DNA of 64,000 bases from Streptomyces sp. PTY087I2 (GCF_001687325.1 NZ_LZRD01000012.1:98134-162133), one strand, 5' to 3'. Shown: positions 50,946 to 62,281, counted from the first letter of the stretch. Translations and numbers: made by a program. The notes: a model not told the origin generated them from the sequence alone.

Positions 50946-52051
50946 GTGGCGCTCCTTCCGGCGATGCGGTTGATGCGGCTGACGGCCCGTTCGAAACCGC
51001 GGGTGAGATCGTCGACGACGGCCTGGACGCTGCGCCGGCTGCTCATCCGGCCGACGATCTGCCCGACGGGCGTGCCCAGCAGTTCGCCGACCTCGTACTT
51101 CTGGATCCGGGAGACGGCCTCGGCGACCAGCAGCCCCTGGAGCGGCATGGGCAGGGTTCCGGGCCCTGCCGGGTCGTCCCAGGCGTCGGTCCACGCGGTA
51201 CGGAGCTGGCGTGCGGGCTTGCCCGTGAGGGCTCGGGAGCGGACGGTGTCGCCGGAGCCGGCGGCGAGCAGTTTGGCGGTCAGGGCCTCGGAGTGCAGGT
51301 CGGCCTCCTCGGTGGTGAGCCAGAGGGAGCCGAGCCAGACGCCCTGGGCGCCGAGGGCGAGTCCGGCGGCGACCTGTTCGCCGCTGCCGATACCTCCGGC
51401 GGCGAGCACGGGCAGCGGGGCGACGGCCTCGACGACTTCGGGGACCAGCACCATGGAGCCGATCTCGCCGGTGTGGCCGCCCGCCTCGTACCCCTGGGCG
51501 ACGACGACGTCGATGCCCGCCTCCGCATGGCGTCGGGCGTGCCGGGCGCTGCCGGCCAGGGCGGCGACGAGGACGCCGTGGTCGTGGGCGCGGGCGACGA
51601 CGTCGGCGGGCGGGGAGCCGAGGGCGTTGGCGAGGAGTTTGATCGGGTAGTCGAAGGCCACGTCGAGCTGGCTCCGGGCGACCTCCTCCATCCAGCCGGT
51701 GATGCGCCAGCCGGACGCCTCCCCCTCGGCCAGTTCGGGCACGCCGTGGCGGGCCAGGAGTTCCCGGACGAATCCGCGGTGCCCGTCGGGGATCATCGCC
51801 TCGACGTCCGCCTCGGTGACGCCCTCGACCTTCTTGGCGGGCATGACGACATCGAGGCCGTAGGGCTTGCCGTCGGCGTGCTGGTGCAGACGGTCGAGGT
51901 CGCGGGCCAGGTCGTCGGGGGCGGTGTAGCGGACGGCTCCGAGCACGCCGAAGCCGCCGGCTCTGGTGATGGCCGCGGCGACCTCGGGGAACGGCGTGAA
52001 GCCGAAGATCGCGTGCTCGATTCCCAGTCGGCGGCTCAGTTCCGTCTCCAT
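50942..52051 (-). CDS. Nitronate monooxygenase / enoyl-reductase-like FMN TIM-barrel protein
   Basis: The 369-residue protein of the 2-nitropropane dioxygenase (NMO) family starts METELSRRLGIEHAIFGF. The FMN-binding motifs are VVAQGYEAGGHTGEIG and VLAAGGIGSGEQVAAGLALGAQGVWLGS, with the C-terminal GQIVGRM. It oxidises nitronates in characterised members, but many actinobacterial paralogues encoded with acyl-CoA genes have unknown reactions, and that context applies here. First gene of the operon; the operator-like palindrome lies 44-60 nt before its ATG. Confidence 0.87.
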   Translation of the reverse strand: METELSRRLGIEHAIFGFTPFPEVAAAITRAGGFGVLGAVRYTAPDDLARDLDRLHQHADGKPYGLDVVMPAKKVEGVTEADVEAMIPDGHRGFVRELLARHGVPELAEGEASGWRITGWMEEVARSQLDVAFDYPIKLLANALGSPPADVVARAHDHGVLVAALAGSARHARRHAEAGIDVVVAQGYEAGGHTGEIGSMVLVPEVVEAVAPLPVLAAGGIGSGEQVAAGLALGAQGVWLGSLWLTTEEADLHSEALTAKLLAAGSGDTVRSRALTGKPARQLRTAWTDAWDDPAGPGTLPMPLQGLLVAEAVSRIQKYEVGELLGTPVGQIVGRMSSRRSVQAVVDDLTRGFERAVSRINRIAGRSAT

Positions 52052-52094
52052 GGGCGGCAGGATGCCGCAGCGACGCACCCGAGGGAAGAGATTT

Positions 52095-52111
52095 TCTGAT
52101 GCAGTGTCAGA
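52095..52111. promoter_or_regulatory. Second copy of the TCTGA-N7-TCAGA operator-like palindrome
   Basis: It reads TCTGATGCAGTGTCAGA and is flanked by TT and TTC, giving TTTTCTGA-N7-TCAGATT exactly as at 32541-32557, with the same 17-bp frame. It sits upstream of the nitronate-monooxygenase/acyl-CoA synthetase operon. Confidence 0.65.
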
Positions 52112-52275
52112 TTCTTTGCGGAGCTGGACCCATCCGGAATCGGGGAGGTGACAGTAATCTCTGCGGCGGCAGGAACTTTCACTGCTCGGCGAGATTTCGG
52201 AAGTTACTTTCGCGCGGGCTCCGGCTTACGGGCACGGCCCGGTGACCGGACGTCAGGCGCGGGAAGGAGTTGCGG

Positions 52276-54147
52276 ATGACCGGGGACACGCAGGGGTACG
52301 GGCGGACCTCCGAGAACACCCCACGCACCGCGCGGAGCGGCATCGCCCGGCGGCGGCTGGGCGGCGGGATACTGGCGCTGGGCGGGGCGCTCGCGCTGAC
52401 GCCGATCCCCCTCGCGGACGCGGCTGCCCGGAGCGGGCCGGGCAGTGCGGCGGACACGGGAGCGGGCATGGAGTCAGGGGCGCACCGGCCCACGCTGCGG
52501 CGCGGCAGCGCGGCCCGCGCCGGGCTGCTCCAGGAGCCGCTGGACCAGCTCGTCCGGGACGCCGAGGCCTACCTCGCGGACTCCCCCGAGCATCCCTGGT
52601 ACGCGGGCGCGGTGCTGCTCGCCGGGCGGGGCGGCACGGTGGCGCTGCACCGGCCGATCGGCAAGGCGGTGCGCTACTCCGCGTACGACGAGAAGACCGA
52701 CACCGGGGTGGAGTTCCCAGCGGACCGGCAGATCGCGATGGCCGAGGACACCGTCTTCGACCTGGCCTCGATCTCCAAGCTGTTCACCTCGCTCCTGGCG
52801 GTCCAGCAGATCGAGCGCGGCCGGCTGGAGCTGGAGGCGACGGTCGCCTCGTATCTTCCGGACTTCGCGGGCGGCGGCAAGCAGGACATCACGGTCCGTC
52901 AACTGCTCACGCACACCTCGGGTTTCCGGTCGTGGATCCCGCTGTACGAGGAGCCGACCCGGGAGGGCAAGCTCCGGATGCTGTGGGACGAGGTCCCGGC
53001 GAGCACCCCGGGCAGCGCCTACCTCTACTCCGACCTCAACCTGATCTCGCTCCAGCTGATCCTGGAGCAGATCACCGGCCGGACGCTGGACGTGCTGCTC
53101 CGCGAGGAGATCACCGCCCCGCTCGGAATGCACCGCACCCGCTACAACCCGCCGGCCTCGTGGAAGCCGAAGATCGCGGCGACCGAGGACGCCCGGCTGC
53201 CCTGGTCCGGTCTGGAGCGCGGTCTCGTCTGGGGCGAGGTGCACGACGAGAACGCGTACAGCTTCGGCGGGGTGGCGGGCCACGCGGGGGTGTTCTCCTG
53301 CGCCTGGGATCTCGCGGTGCTCGCCCGGACGCTGCTCAACGGCGGGGTGTACGGCCGCTCCCGCATCCTGTCCGAGGAGTCGGTGGACCTGCTGTTCACC
53401 GACTTCAACACCGCGTTCCCGGGCGACGAGCACGGCCTCGGCTTCGAGCTCTACCAGCACTGGTACATGGGCGCGATGGCGACCCCGCGCAGTGCGGGGC
53501 ACACCGGATTCACCGGGACCAGCCTGGTGCTCGACCCGTCCACCGACACCTTCCTCATCGTGCTGGGCAACTCCGTCCATCCCGTACGGAGTTGGCGCTC
53601 GGGCAGCGCGCCCCGGGTGGCGACCGCCAACCAGCTGGCCCGGGCCGTTCCGGTGCGGCCCGAGCGGGGGCGCACGGCCTGGTTCTCCGGGATGGCCAGC
53701 GCCTCCACGGCCACCCTCACGCTGCCCGCCCTGCGCCTGGGCTCCGCACGGGCCCGGCTGGAGTGCGCGCTGTGGTGGGACACCGAACCGGCCTCCGACG
53801 GCCTCTTCCTGGAAGCGTCGGCGGGCGGGGAGGACTGGCAGCCGGTGCCGTTCACCACCGTGCGTCCGGGCCCCGGCCACCGCCCGGATCCGGTGCCGCA
53901 CCCGACGGGCTCGGTGACCGGCTGGTCGGGGCGGGTGTGGCACCGGCTGGAGGCGGACCTGTCGGCCTGGCGCGGCACGAGTCTCCAGCTACGGTGGCGG
54001 TACACCACGGACCAGCTGTACGTGGGGCGCGGCGCGTACGTGGACGCCCTGCGAGTGCGGGACGGGGGCCGTACGGTCTTCGACTCCGAGCGGCCCAAGG
54101 ACGCGGGGCGGATCGGGGCGACGGGCTGGGTGCTGTCGGCCGACTGA
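52276..54147 (+). CDS. Secreted beta-lactamase-family serine hydrolase with C-terminal beta-sandwich domain
   Basis: The 623-residue protein has a twin-arginine-looking signal (IARRRLGGGILALGGALAL). The class C-type catalytic domain covers about 90-430 with SxxK in LASISKLFT, YSDLN as YxN and GHTGFTG. About 170 further residues form a predicted beta-rich module (CALWWDTEPASDGLFLEAS, WHRLEADLSAWRGTSLQLRW) resembling jelly-roll domains of immune-inhibitor-A-type proteases. It may act on peptidoglycan stems, esters or D-amino peptides. GGGAAGGAG precedes the ATG. Confidence 0.88.
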   Translation: MTGDTQGYGRTSENTPRTARSGIARRRLGGGILALGGALALTPIPLADAAARSGPGSAADTGAGMESGAHRPTLRRGSAARAGLLQEPLDQLVRDAEAYLADSPEHPWYAGAVLLAGRGGTVALHRPIGKAVRYSAYDEKTDTGVEFPADRQIAMAEDTVFDLASISKLFTSLLAVQQIERGRLELEATVASYLPDFAGGGKQDITVRQLLTHTSGFRSWIPLYEEPTREGKLRMLWDEVPASTPGSAYLYSDLNLISLQLILEQITGRTLDVLLREEITAPLGMHRTRYNPPASWKPKIAATEDARLPWSGLERGLVWGEVHDENAYSFGGVAGHAGVFSCAWDLAVLARTLLNGGVYGRSRILSEESVDLLFTDFNTAFPGDEHGLGFELYQHWYMGAMATPRSAGHTGFTGTSLVLDPSTDTFLIVLGNSVHPVRSWRSGSAPRVATANQLARAVPVRPERGRTAWFSGMASASTATLTLPALRLGSARARLECALWWDTEPASDGLFLEASAGGEDWQPVPFTTVRPGPGHRPDPVPHPTGSVTGWSGRVWHRLEADLSAWRGTSLQLRWRYTTDQLYVGRGAYVDALRVRDGGRTVFDSERPKDAGRIGATGWVLSAD

Positions 54148-54250
54148 GCGGCAGGGCGGGGCGCCGCGCGTGGTGCGCCGGCGCCCGCCCGACGCCCCCG
54201 CCACAATGGCGTCGCGTCCGGTGCGTGCCGACGTCACCGCCGGTTCATCC

Positions 54251-54304
54251 GGGGGCCGTTGGATGGCACGAGCTGTATGCGAGCCGCTCGGCCCATCCAC
54301 CCCC
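54251..54304 (+). ncRNA. Predicted long hairpin in the leader of the SGNH hydrolase (terminator or regulatory RNA)
   Basis: Nested complementary arms are GGGGG (54251-55) with CCCCC (54300-04), TGGATGG (54260-66) with CCATCCA (54293-99), and CGAGC (54269-73) with GCTCG (54286-90), closing a 12-nt loop. That gives 17 base pairs with small internal loops. It ends 24 nt before the ATG of the 16-codon ORF. It could terminate the upstream gene or control the downstream one. Confidence 0.5.
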
Positions 54305-54328
54305 GTGGTCGATTCCAGGAGGCACACC

Positions 54329-54379
54329 ATGAGCAGCGTTCGGCACCCCGCCCTCTTCGCCCCGGTGCACTCCCGGTGA
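54329..54379 (+). CDS. 16-codon upstream ORF coupled to the SGNH hydrolase
   Basis: The ORF MSSVRHPALFAPVHSR begins at an ATG with a near-ideal CCAGGAGG 7 nt upstream, and its TGA overlaps the GTG start of the hydrolase (GTGA). The hydrolase start itself has no ribosome site, so translation probably depends on this ORF. It could be a regulatory leader peptide. Alternatively, one missing or extra base here could have split a longer N-terminus. I recognise no known leader sequence. Confidence 0.6.
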   Translation: MSSVRHPALFAPVHSR

Positions 54380-55542
54380 CCGGCCGGGTTCCCGCACCGG
54401 CCAGACGCAGTCTGCTGTACGCGGCGGCGGCCGGGATCACGGCGGCCTTCACCGCCGCCCCGCACGCCTCGGCCGCCCCGCGCCCCGAGCCCGGTCTCCC
54501 CCGCGCGGGCACGCCCTGGACCACCTCCTGGGCCACCGCGCAGACCGCACCCACGGCGGACGATCCGCTCGCGTCGGCCGGGCTCACGGACGGGCTCTGC
54601 ACGACGCGGCTGCGGCTCTCGGCGGGCGGGCAGGTCCGCCTGCGGTACGCGCACGCCTTCGGGGCCGCGCAGGTGCTGGTGGGTCCGGTGACCGCCGAGG
54701 GGCGGCCGGTCACCTTCGGCGGGCGGCCGCAGGCGTGGCTGGCGGCGGGCGCCTCGCTCACCAGCGACCCGGTTGCGGGGCTTCAGGTGCCGGACGGGTC
54801 CCTCCTGACCGTCGAGACGCGGCTCCCGGGCCCCACCGGCCCGCTGTCCTTCCACCGCAACACCCACGCCTGGCACACCGTCGACGGGGTCCGGACCCGG
54901 TCCGTGTTCCTCCTGACCGGGGTCGAGACGACGGGGGCGCGCGGCCCGGTCCTCGCCGTGCTGGGCGACTCCATCGCGGAGGGCACCGGTACGCCCGACG
55001 ACGCGGACCTGCGCTGGCCCGACCAGCTGGCCCGCAGGCTGTCCGGCTCCGCCGTCGCCAACCTCGGCATCAGCGGCAACCGGCTGCTGCTCGACAACGA
55101 CCGCTTCGGGCCGAGCGCCCAGGCCCGCTTCGACCGGGACGTGCTGTCGCTGCCGGGGCTGCGGACGGTCCTGGTGCACCTGGGCGTCAACGACCTCCAC
55201 CATCTGCCGGTCGAGCGCGACCCGGCGCGGATGGTGGCCGCGTACCGCCAACTCGCCCTGCGCGCCCGGTCCGCCGGGCTGCGGGTGGTGGGCGCCACGA
55301 TCACCCCGTTCGAGGGGTGGACGCGCTGGACGCCGGAGGCGGACGCGGTGCGCCGGGAGGTCAACGAGGCGGTGCGCACCGGGCGGATCTTCGACGCGGT
55401 CGCCGACTTCGACGCGGCGCTGCGCGACCCGGACCGCCCGTCCCGGCTGCTGCCCGCGTACGACAGCGGCGACGGCCTGCACCCGGGCGCCGAGGGGCAC
55501 ACGGCGATCGCCGCCGCCGTGGACCCCCGGCACCTGCGTTAG
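54376..55542 (+). CDS. Secreted SGNH/GDSL hydrolase
   Basis: The 388-residue protein, with GTG start, has a signal sequence with paired Arg (PARRSLLYAAAAGITAAFTAA, cleavage near ASAAP). A beta-rich N-terminal part is followed by an SGNH hydrolase domain: block I GDSIAEG with Ser199, block II NLGISGNR, block III HLGVNDLHH and block V DGLHPGAEGH. It hydrolyses esters, perhaps of polysaccharides or lipids. It converges on the oxidoreductase gene with a 13-nt gap. Confidence 0.9.
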   Translation: MTGRVPAPARRSLLYAAAAGITAAFTAAPHASAAPRPEPGLPRAGTPWTTSWATAQTAPTADDPLASAGLTDGLCTTRLRLSAGGQVRLRYAHAFGAAQVLVGPVTAEGRPVTFGGRPQAWLAAGASLTSDPVAGLQVPDGSLLTVETRLPGPTGPLSFHRNTHAWHTVDGVRTRSVFLLTGVETTGARGPVLAVLGDSIAEGTGTPDDADLRWPDQLARRLSGSAVANLGISGNRLLLDNDRFGPSAQARFDRDVLSLPGLRTVLVHLGVNDLHHLPVERDPARMVAAYRQLALRARSAGLRVVGATITPFEGWTRWTPEADAVRREVNEAVRTGRIFDAVADFDAALRDPDRPSRLLPAYDSGDGLHPGAEGHTAIAAAVDPRHLR

Positions 55543-55555
55543 GAAATACCCCTCA

Positions 55556-57175
55556 CTACTCCCCCAGCGCGGCCATCGCCGCGTTGTGGCCGGGGACCCC
55601 GCTGACCCCGCCGCCGCGCACCGCGCCCGCCCCGCAGAGCAGCACATTGGCGTGCGCGGTCTCCACGCCCCAGCGCCCGGTGCCCTCGTCCGCGTACGGG
55701 AAGGAGAGGTCGCGGTGGAAGATGTGGCCGCCGGGCAGCCGCAGATCGCGCTCCAGGTCGAGCGGGGTCTTGGCCTCGATGCAGGGTTCGCCGTTGGCGT
55801 CGAGGGCGAGGCAGTCGGTGACCGGTTCCTCCAGGTGCGCGTCCAGTTCGGCGAGGGTCGCCTTGAGGAGGGCGGCGCGGGCGGCGTCGTTGTCGGCGGT
55901 GAACAGCCGGGCCGGGGCGTGCAGGCCGAAGAGGGTGAGGGTCTGGTAGCCGCGCGCGGCGAGTTCGGGGCCGAGGATCGTGGGGTCGGTCAGCGAGTGG
56001 CAGTAGATCTCGGAGGGCGGGGCGGTGGGCAGCCGGCCGGCCGCCGCGTCCCGGTAGGCGTCGGCGAGCTGCCCGTATCCCTCGGCGATGTGGAACGTCC
56101 CGGCGAAGGCCTGCCGGGGGTCGACGGACCGGTCGCGAAGCCGCGGCAGCCGGGTGAGCAGCATGTTCACCTTGAGCTGGGCGCCTTCGGCGGGCGGGGG
56201 CGGGGCGTCGCCGAGCAGGGCGGCGAGGGCCTGCGGGGAGGCGTTGACGAGGACGCGGCCCGCGGCGACGACGTGCTCGCCGTCCGGGGTGCGGACGGTG
56301 ACCTCGGCGGCGTTCCCGTCCGTCTCGATACGGGTCGCCTCGTGCCGTACGCGGATCTCGGCGCCCGCCGCCCGGGCGGCCCCGGCCAGGGCGTCGGTGA
56401 GCGCGCCCATGCCGCCGACGGGGACGTCCCAGTCGCCGGTCCCGCCGCCGATCACGTGGTAGAGGAAGCAGCGGTTCTGGAGGAGCGAGGTGTCATGGGC
56501 GTCGGCGAAGGTGCCGATCAGGGCGTCGGTGAGGACGACCCCGCGCACCAGGTCGTCGGTGAAGTTCTCCTCGACGGCCACGCCGAGCGGTTCCTCGAAG
56601 AGCATCCGCCAGGCATCCGCGTCGTCGATCCGCTCGCGCAGGGCCTCTCGGCCGGGCAGCGGTTCGGTGAGCGTGGGGAAGACGCGCTCGGCGACCCGCT
56701 GGGTCATCCCGTAGAACCGCTGCCAGGCGGCGTACTCCCGCTCGCCGCCGGTGAGCGCCGCGAAGGACTCCCGGGTGCCCTCGCCCGCGACGAGCAGCCC
56801 GGTGGGGCGGCCGTCGCGCACGGCGGGGGTGTAGGACGAGACGGACCGCTTGCGCACGGCGAAGTCGAGGCCGAGGTCGCGGACGATCTTGTCGGGCAGC
56901 AGGGAGACCAGGTACGAGTAGCGCGAGAGCCGGGCGTCGACCCCGGCGAAGGGGCGGGTGGAGATGGCCGCTCCCCCGGTGGTGCCGAGCCGTTCCAGGA
57001 CGAGGACGGACTGTCCGGCGCGCGCGAGGTAGGCGGCGGCGACCAGACCGTTGTGGCCGCCGCCGACGATCACGGCGTCGTAGCGGTCCCGGGCGGGCGC
57101 GCCGGGTCCGGAGGCCTGCTGGGGTCCGGGCTGACCTGCGGGTGTTCGGGGTGCGGGGCTCTGAGGTGCGGGCAT
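55556..57175 (-). CDS. Phytoene-desaturase-like FAD-dependent oxidoreductase
   Basis: The 539-residue flavoprotein starts after a Pro-rich lead with a Rossmann dinucleotide motif YDAVIVGGGHNGLVAAAYLARAG. It then has LERLGTTGGAAIST, the CrtI-type GGMGALTDALAGAARAAGAEIR, and ends with LLCGAGAVRGGGVSGVPGHNAA. It belongs to the NAD(P)/FAD-dependent oxidoreductase group near phytoene desaturase, but no carotenoid genes are present and the substrate is unknown. GAAGGTG precedes the ATG at 57175. Confidence 0.87.
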   Translation of the reverse strand: MPAPQSPAPRTPAGQPGPQQASGPGAPARDRYDAVIVGGGHNGLVAAAYLARAGQSVLVLERLGTTGGAAISTRPFAGVDARLSRYSYLVSLLPDKIVRDLGLDFAVRKRSVSSYTPAVRDGRPTGLLVAGEGTRESFAALTGGEREYAAWQRFYGMTQRVAERVFPTLTEPLPGREALRERIDDADAWRMLFEEPLGVAVEENFTDDLVRGVVLTDALIGTFADAHDTSLLQNRCFLYHVIGGGTGDWDVPVGGMGALTDALAGAARAAGAEIRVRHEATRIETDGNAAEVTVRTPDGEHVVAAGRVLVNASPQALAALLGDAPPPPAEGAQLKVNMLLTRLPRLRDRSVDPRQAFAGTFHIAEGYGQLADAYRDAAAGRLPTAPPSEIYCHSLTDPTILGPELAARGYQTLTLFGLHAPARLFTADNDAARAALLKATLAELDAHLEEPVTDCLALDANGEPCIEAKTPLDLERDLRLPGGHIFHRDLSFPYADEGTGRWGVETAHANVLLCGAGAVRGGGVSGVPGHNAAMAALGE

Positions 57176-57237
57176 GCACCTTCGTAGCACGCCGCCCGCC
57201 GTCCCCACCAGAGGCGGCGGCTCTCCCTGGACGCGCC

Positions 57238-59406
<2,169 letters not shown>

Positions 59407-59632
59407 CTGCCGTTTCCCGCCCCCGTTGTTCCCTGTTCCCCGTGTTCCCAGCCGCTGTGCTGCGCCCTCCCCGGCATGTCCAGTATGGCTGCCGGTAGCC
59501 GGAGTGTGTACGCGGCGGGGCGGTTACCGGGTCCCGGGCGGTCCACCGCGTGCGCGCCCCGGCGCTCCTGGGACAATGGCCGCATGGCCGCATGGGCGTT
59601 CGGGAGACCGGCGCCGACGACAGGGAGCGCAG

Positions 59633-60352
59633 ATGGGCGAGACGCCGACCGGCACCGGTACCGCCGCCGCTCCCGCCGTCCCCGCCGCTCCGACGCGGAT
59701 CTTCCTGCTGGACGACCACGAGGTGGTCCGCCGGGGCCTGCGCGACCTTCTGGAGTCCGAGGAGGACCTGGTCGTCGTGGGCGAGGCGGCGACGGCCGCC
59801 CAGGCGCTGGCCCGTGGTCCGGCGCTGCGGCCTGATGTGGCGGTGCTCGACGTCAGGCTGGCCGACGGGGACGGCATCACCGTGTGCCGGGAGTTGCGCT
59901 CCCGTATGCCCGATCTCGCCTGTCTGATCCTCACCTCGTTCGACGACGAGGAGGCCCTGCTCGACGCGATCATGGCGGGTGCCGCCGGGTATGTGCTCAA
60001 GCAGATCAACGGCTCGGACCTGGTGTCCGCCGTACGGACCGTGGCGGCGGGCCGGTCGATGCTGGACCCGTCGACGACGGCCAGGCTGATGCGGTCGTTG
60101 CGGGACGCCGAGGCCGGTCCGGCCCCCGAGGAGGACGAACGGCTCGCGGTGCTCTCCGAGCGGGAGCGTTCCGTACTCGACCTCATCGGCGAGGGGCTGA
60201 CCAACCGGCAGATCGCCCAGCGGCTCTATCTGTCGGAGAAGACCGTCAAGAACCACATCTCCCGGCTGCTCGGGAAGCTGGGCGTCGAGCGGCGGGTGCA
60301 GGCCGCCGTGATCGCGACGGAGGTGCGCGAACACCGGCAGCAGGAGCGATAG
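59633..60352 (+). CDS. NarL/DevR-type response regulator (OsdR-like)
   Basis: The 239-residue protein has an N-terminal receiver (FLLDDHEVVRRGLRDLL) with phospho-acceptor Asp73 in VAVLDVRLADGDG, Thr/Lys switch residues in LILTSF and YVLKQI, and a C-terminal LuxR HTH (LSERERSVLDLIGEGLTNRQIAQRLYLSEKTVKNHISRLLGKL). AGGGAG precedes the ATG. It converges on the DevS-like kinase and is the probable partner. In Streptomyces the equivalent OsdR controls stress and development genes similar to the mycobacterial DosR/DevR dormancy regulon. Confidence 0.92.
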   Translation: MGETPTGTGTAAAPAVPAAPTRIFLLDDHEVVRRGLRDLLESEEDLVVVGEAATAAQALARGPALRPDVAVLDVRLADGDGITVCRELRSRMPDLACLILTSFDDEEALLDAIMAGAAGYVLKQINGSDLVSAVRTVAAGRSMLDPSTTARLMRSLRDAEAGPAPEEDERLAVLSERERSVLDLIGEGLTNRQIAQRLYLSEKTVKNHISRLLGKLGVERRVQAAVIATEVREHRQQER

Positions 60353-60382
60353 GCCCGCTCTCCCAGCACCGAAAGGCGTCGT

Positions 60383-62167
60383 TCAGTCGGGTGCCGGGGT
60401 GATCGGCACCCGCCACTCCAGCACCGTGCCGCTCCCCGGCGGTGCCTTCGCACGGATCGACAGGGAGCCGCCCAGCCGTTCGGCGCGTTCCGTGAGGTTC
60501 CGGATCCCGCCCCGCCCATGGCCTGGAGACGGTGTATCGCTCGCGTGGCCTGGAGACCGCGTTTCGCTCGCGGTCGGCGGGATGCCGACTCCGTCGTCGC
60601 TCGCCGTCACCGTCAGTACGCCGTCCTCCGCGACGACCGCGACCTCGGCCTTCCCCGCCTCCGCGTGCCGGGCGATGTTGCTCAGCGCCTCGCCGACCAC
60701 CGCGACGACATGGTCGGCGACGGTCCGTGGCACCTCGGTGTCGATCAGCCCCTCCATGCGGAGGGCGGGAGTGAACCCGAGGGCGGGCACGGCGGCGTCG
60801 ACCGCCCGGACGACACGGGAGCGGAGTTTCGGTGTCCGCCCCGTCGGCCCCTGTTCCCGGAGGCCGAAGACGGTGGACCGGATGATCTTGATGGTGGAGT
60901 CCAGGTCGTCGATCGCCCGGCCCAGCCGCTCGGCCGCCTCCGGGTGCTCCACCAGGGGCCGGGCGCTCTGCAACGTCATCCCGGTGGCGAACAGGCGCTG
61001 GATCGCCAGGTCGTGCAGGTCCCGGGCGATCCGTTCACGGTCGGCCAGCAGACTCATGCGCTCGAAGTCGCTCCGGCGGTCGGCCAGTTCGAGGGCCAGC
61101 GCCGCCTGACCGGCGAATCCGGGCAGCAGGGCGATCTCCGCGTTCATGAACGCCGCCCTGTTCCGGGCGCGGGCGAGGATCATGACCCCGCTCAGCCGCT
61201 CCTTGGTCCCCACGGTGACGGCGACCGCGGGCCCGAACCCGTCCCAGCGCCCGCGCTCGGCGGCCGCCCGGGGGTCGCTGCTGACGTCCGCCACCGTGAC
61301 CAGGCCGTTCGCAGCCAGCGCGGCGGCGGCGAGCGTGCCCCGGCTGCTCGGGAGCGTGACGTCCCGGTGGGGCTCGGCCCTCTCCCCCAGGGCCAGCGAT
61401 CCGGTGATCTCGCCCGCTGGGCCGATGAGGCAGAAGACCCCGAGGTCCGCTCCCGCGATGGCGACGGCCTGTTCCAGCATGCCTTCGAGGACCTCCGGCT
61501 CGGCGGCGCCCGACAGGAGGGCGCTGGTGAGGTCGGAGCTGGCGGCGAGCCAGCGCTGTCTGCGCCGGCCCTCCTCGTAGAGGCGGGCGTTCTCGATGGC
61601 GATTCCGGCCGCCACGGCCAGGGTCTGGACGACGGCCTCGTCGTCCGCGTCGAAGTCGGCCGCGCCCCGCTTCTCCGTGAGGTACAGGTTGCCGAACACC
61701 TCGTCGCGCACCCGGATCGGCACCCCGAGGAAGGAGTGCATCGGCGGGTGGTGGGGCGGGAAGCCGGCCGAGGCCGGGTGGTCGGAGAGTTCGGGCAGGC
61801 GCAGCGGCTCCGGGTGCCGGATCAGCTCGCCCAGGAGGCCGTGGCCGGTGGGGAGGCCGCCGATCCGTTCCCGTACCTCGTCGTCGATGCCGACCGGCAG
61901 GAACTCGGCGAGCTTCTGGTCGCTCCCCACCACGCCCAGGGCTCCGTACTCGGCGTCGACGAGCGTGACGGCCGATTCGACGATCCCGTGCAGCACCTGC
62001 GGCAGGTCCAGCTCCCGGCCGACGGACATGACGGCGACGAGCAGCCCGTTGAGCCGGTCCCGGACCCCCCTGACCTGGTCGATATGGCCCTGGAGCTGGT
62101 CGATCAGCTCGTCCAGCTTCAACCGGGGGAGCCGGGTTTCGTGGGCTTCGTGGCCCTCCCCGCCCAT
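60383..62167 (-). CDS. DevS/DosT-type GAF-GAF sensor histidine kinase (OsdK-like)
   Basis: The 594-residue kinase has an N-terminal GAF domain (about 50-200) containing HPASAGFPPHHPPMHSFLGVP and FGNLYLTEKRG, closely recalling the haem-binding GAF-A of mycobacterial DevS. His140 lines up with its haem-proximal His as I recall it. A second GAF (about 215-365) leads to HisKA_3 with phospho-His385 in RERIARDLHDLAIQRLF and a HATPase_c domain ending LEWRVPI. It would sense O2, NO, CO or redox. GGAGGTGCTC precedes the ATG. It is divergent from the CBS-domain operon. Confidence 0.92.
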   Translation of the reverse strand: MGGEGHEAHETRLPRLKLDELIDQLQGHIDQVRGVRDRLNGLLVAVMSVGRELDLPQVLHGIVESAVTLVDAEYGALGVVGSDQKLAEFLPVGIDDEVRERIGGLPTGHGLLGELIRHPEPLRLPELSDHPASAGFPPHHPPMHSFLGVPIRVRDEVFGNLYLTEKRGAADFDADDEAVVQTLAVAAGIAIENARLYEEGRRRQRWLAASSDLTSALLSGAAEPEVLEGMLEQAVAIAGADLGVFCLIGPAGEITGSLALGERAEPHRDVTLPSSRGTLAAAALAANGLVTVADVSSDPRAAAERGRWDGFGPAVAVTVGTKERLSGVMILARARNRAAFMNAEIALLPGFAGQAALALELADRRSDFERMSLLADRERIARDLHDLAIQRLFATGMTLQSARPLVEHPEAAERLGRAIDDLDSTIKIIRSTVFGLREQGPTGRTPKLRSRVVRAVDAAVPALGFTPALRMEGLIDTEVPRTVADHVVAVVGEALSNIARHAEAGKAEVAVVAEDGVLTVTASDDGVGIPPTASETRSPGHASDTPSPGHGRGGIRNLTERAERLGGSLSIRAKAPPGSGTVLEWRVPITPAPD

Positions 62168-62281
62168 GAGCACCTCCGACGGCCGTCGAGGGGACGTGCG
62201 CGCGTGAAACCGATGCGGTTCCAATCTAGCCCGTGGGGCTCGCCGCCTCATGCCGGGCGGGAGCCGGTCGGTCCCGGGACA

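Noticed and set aside
55556..57175. Carotenoid biosynthesis locus
   Set aside because: Only one CrtI-like oxidoreductase is present, with no crtE, crtB or crtY.
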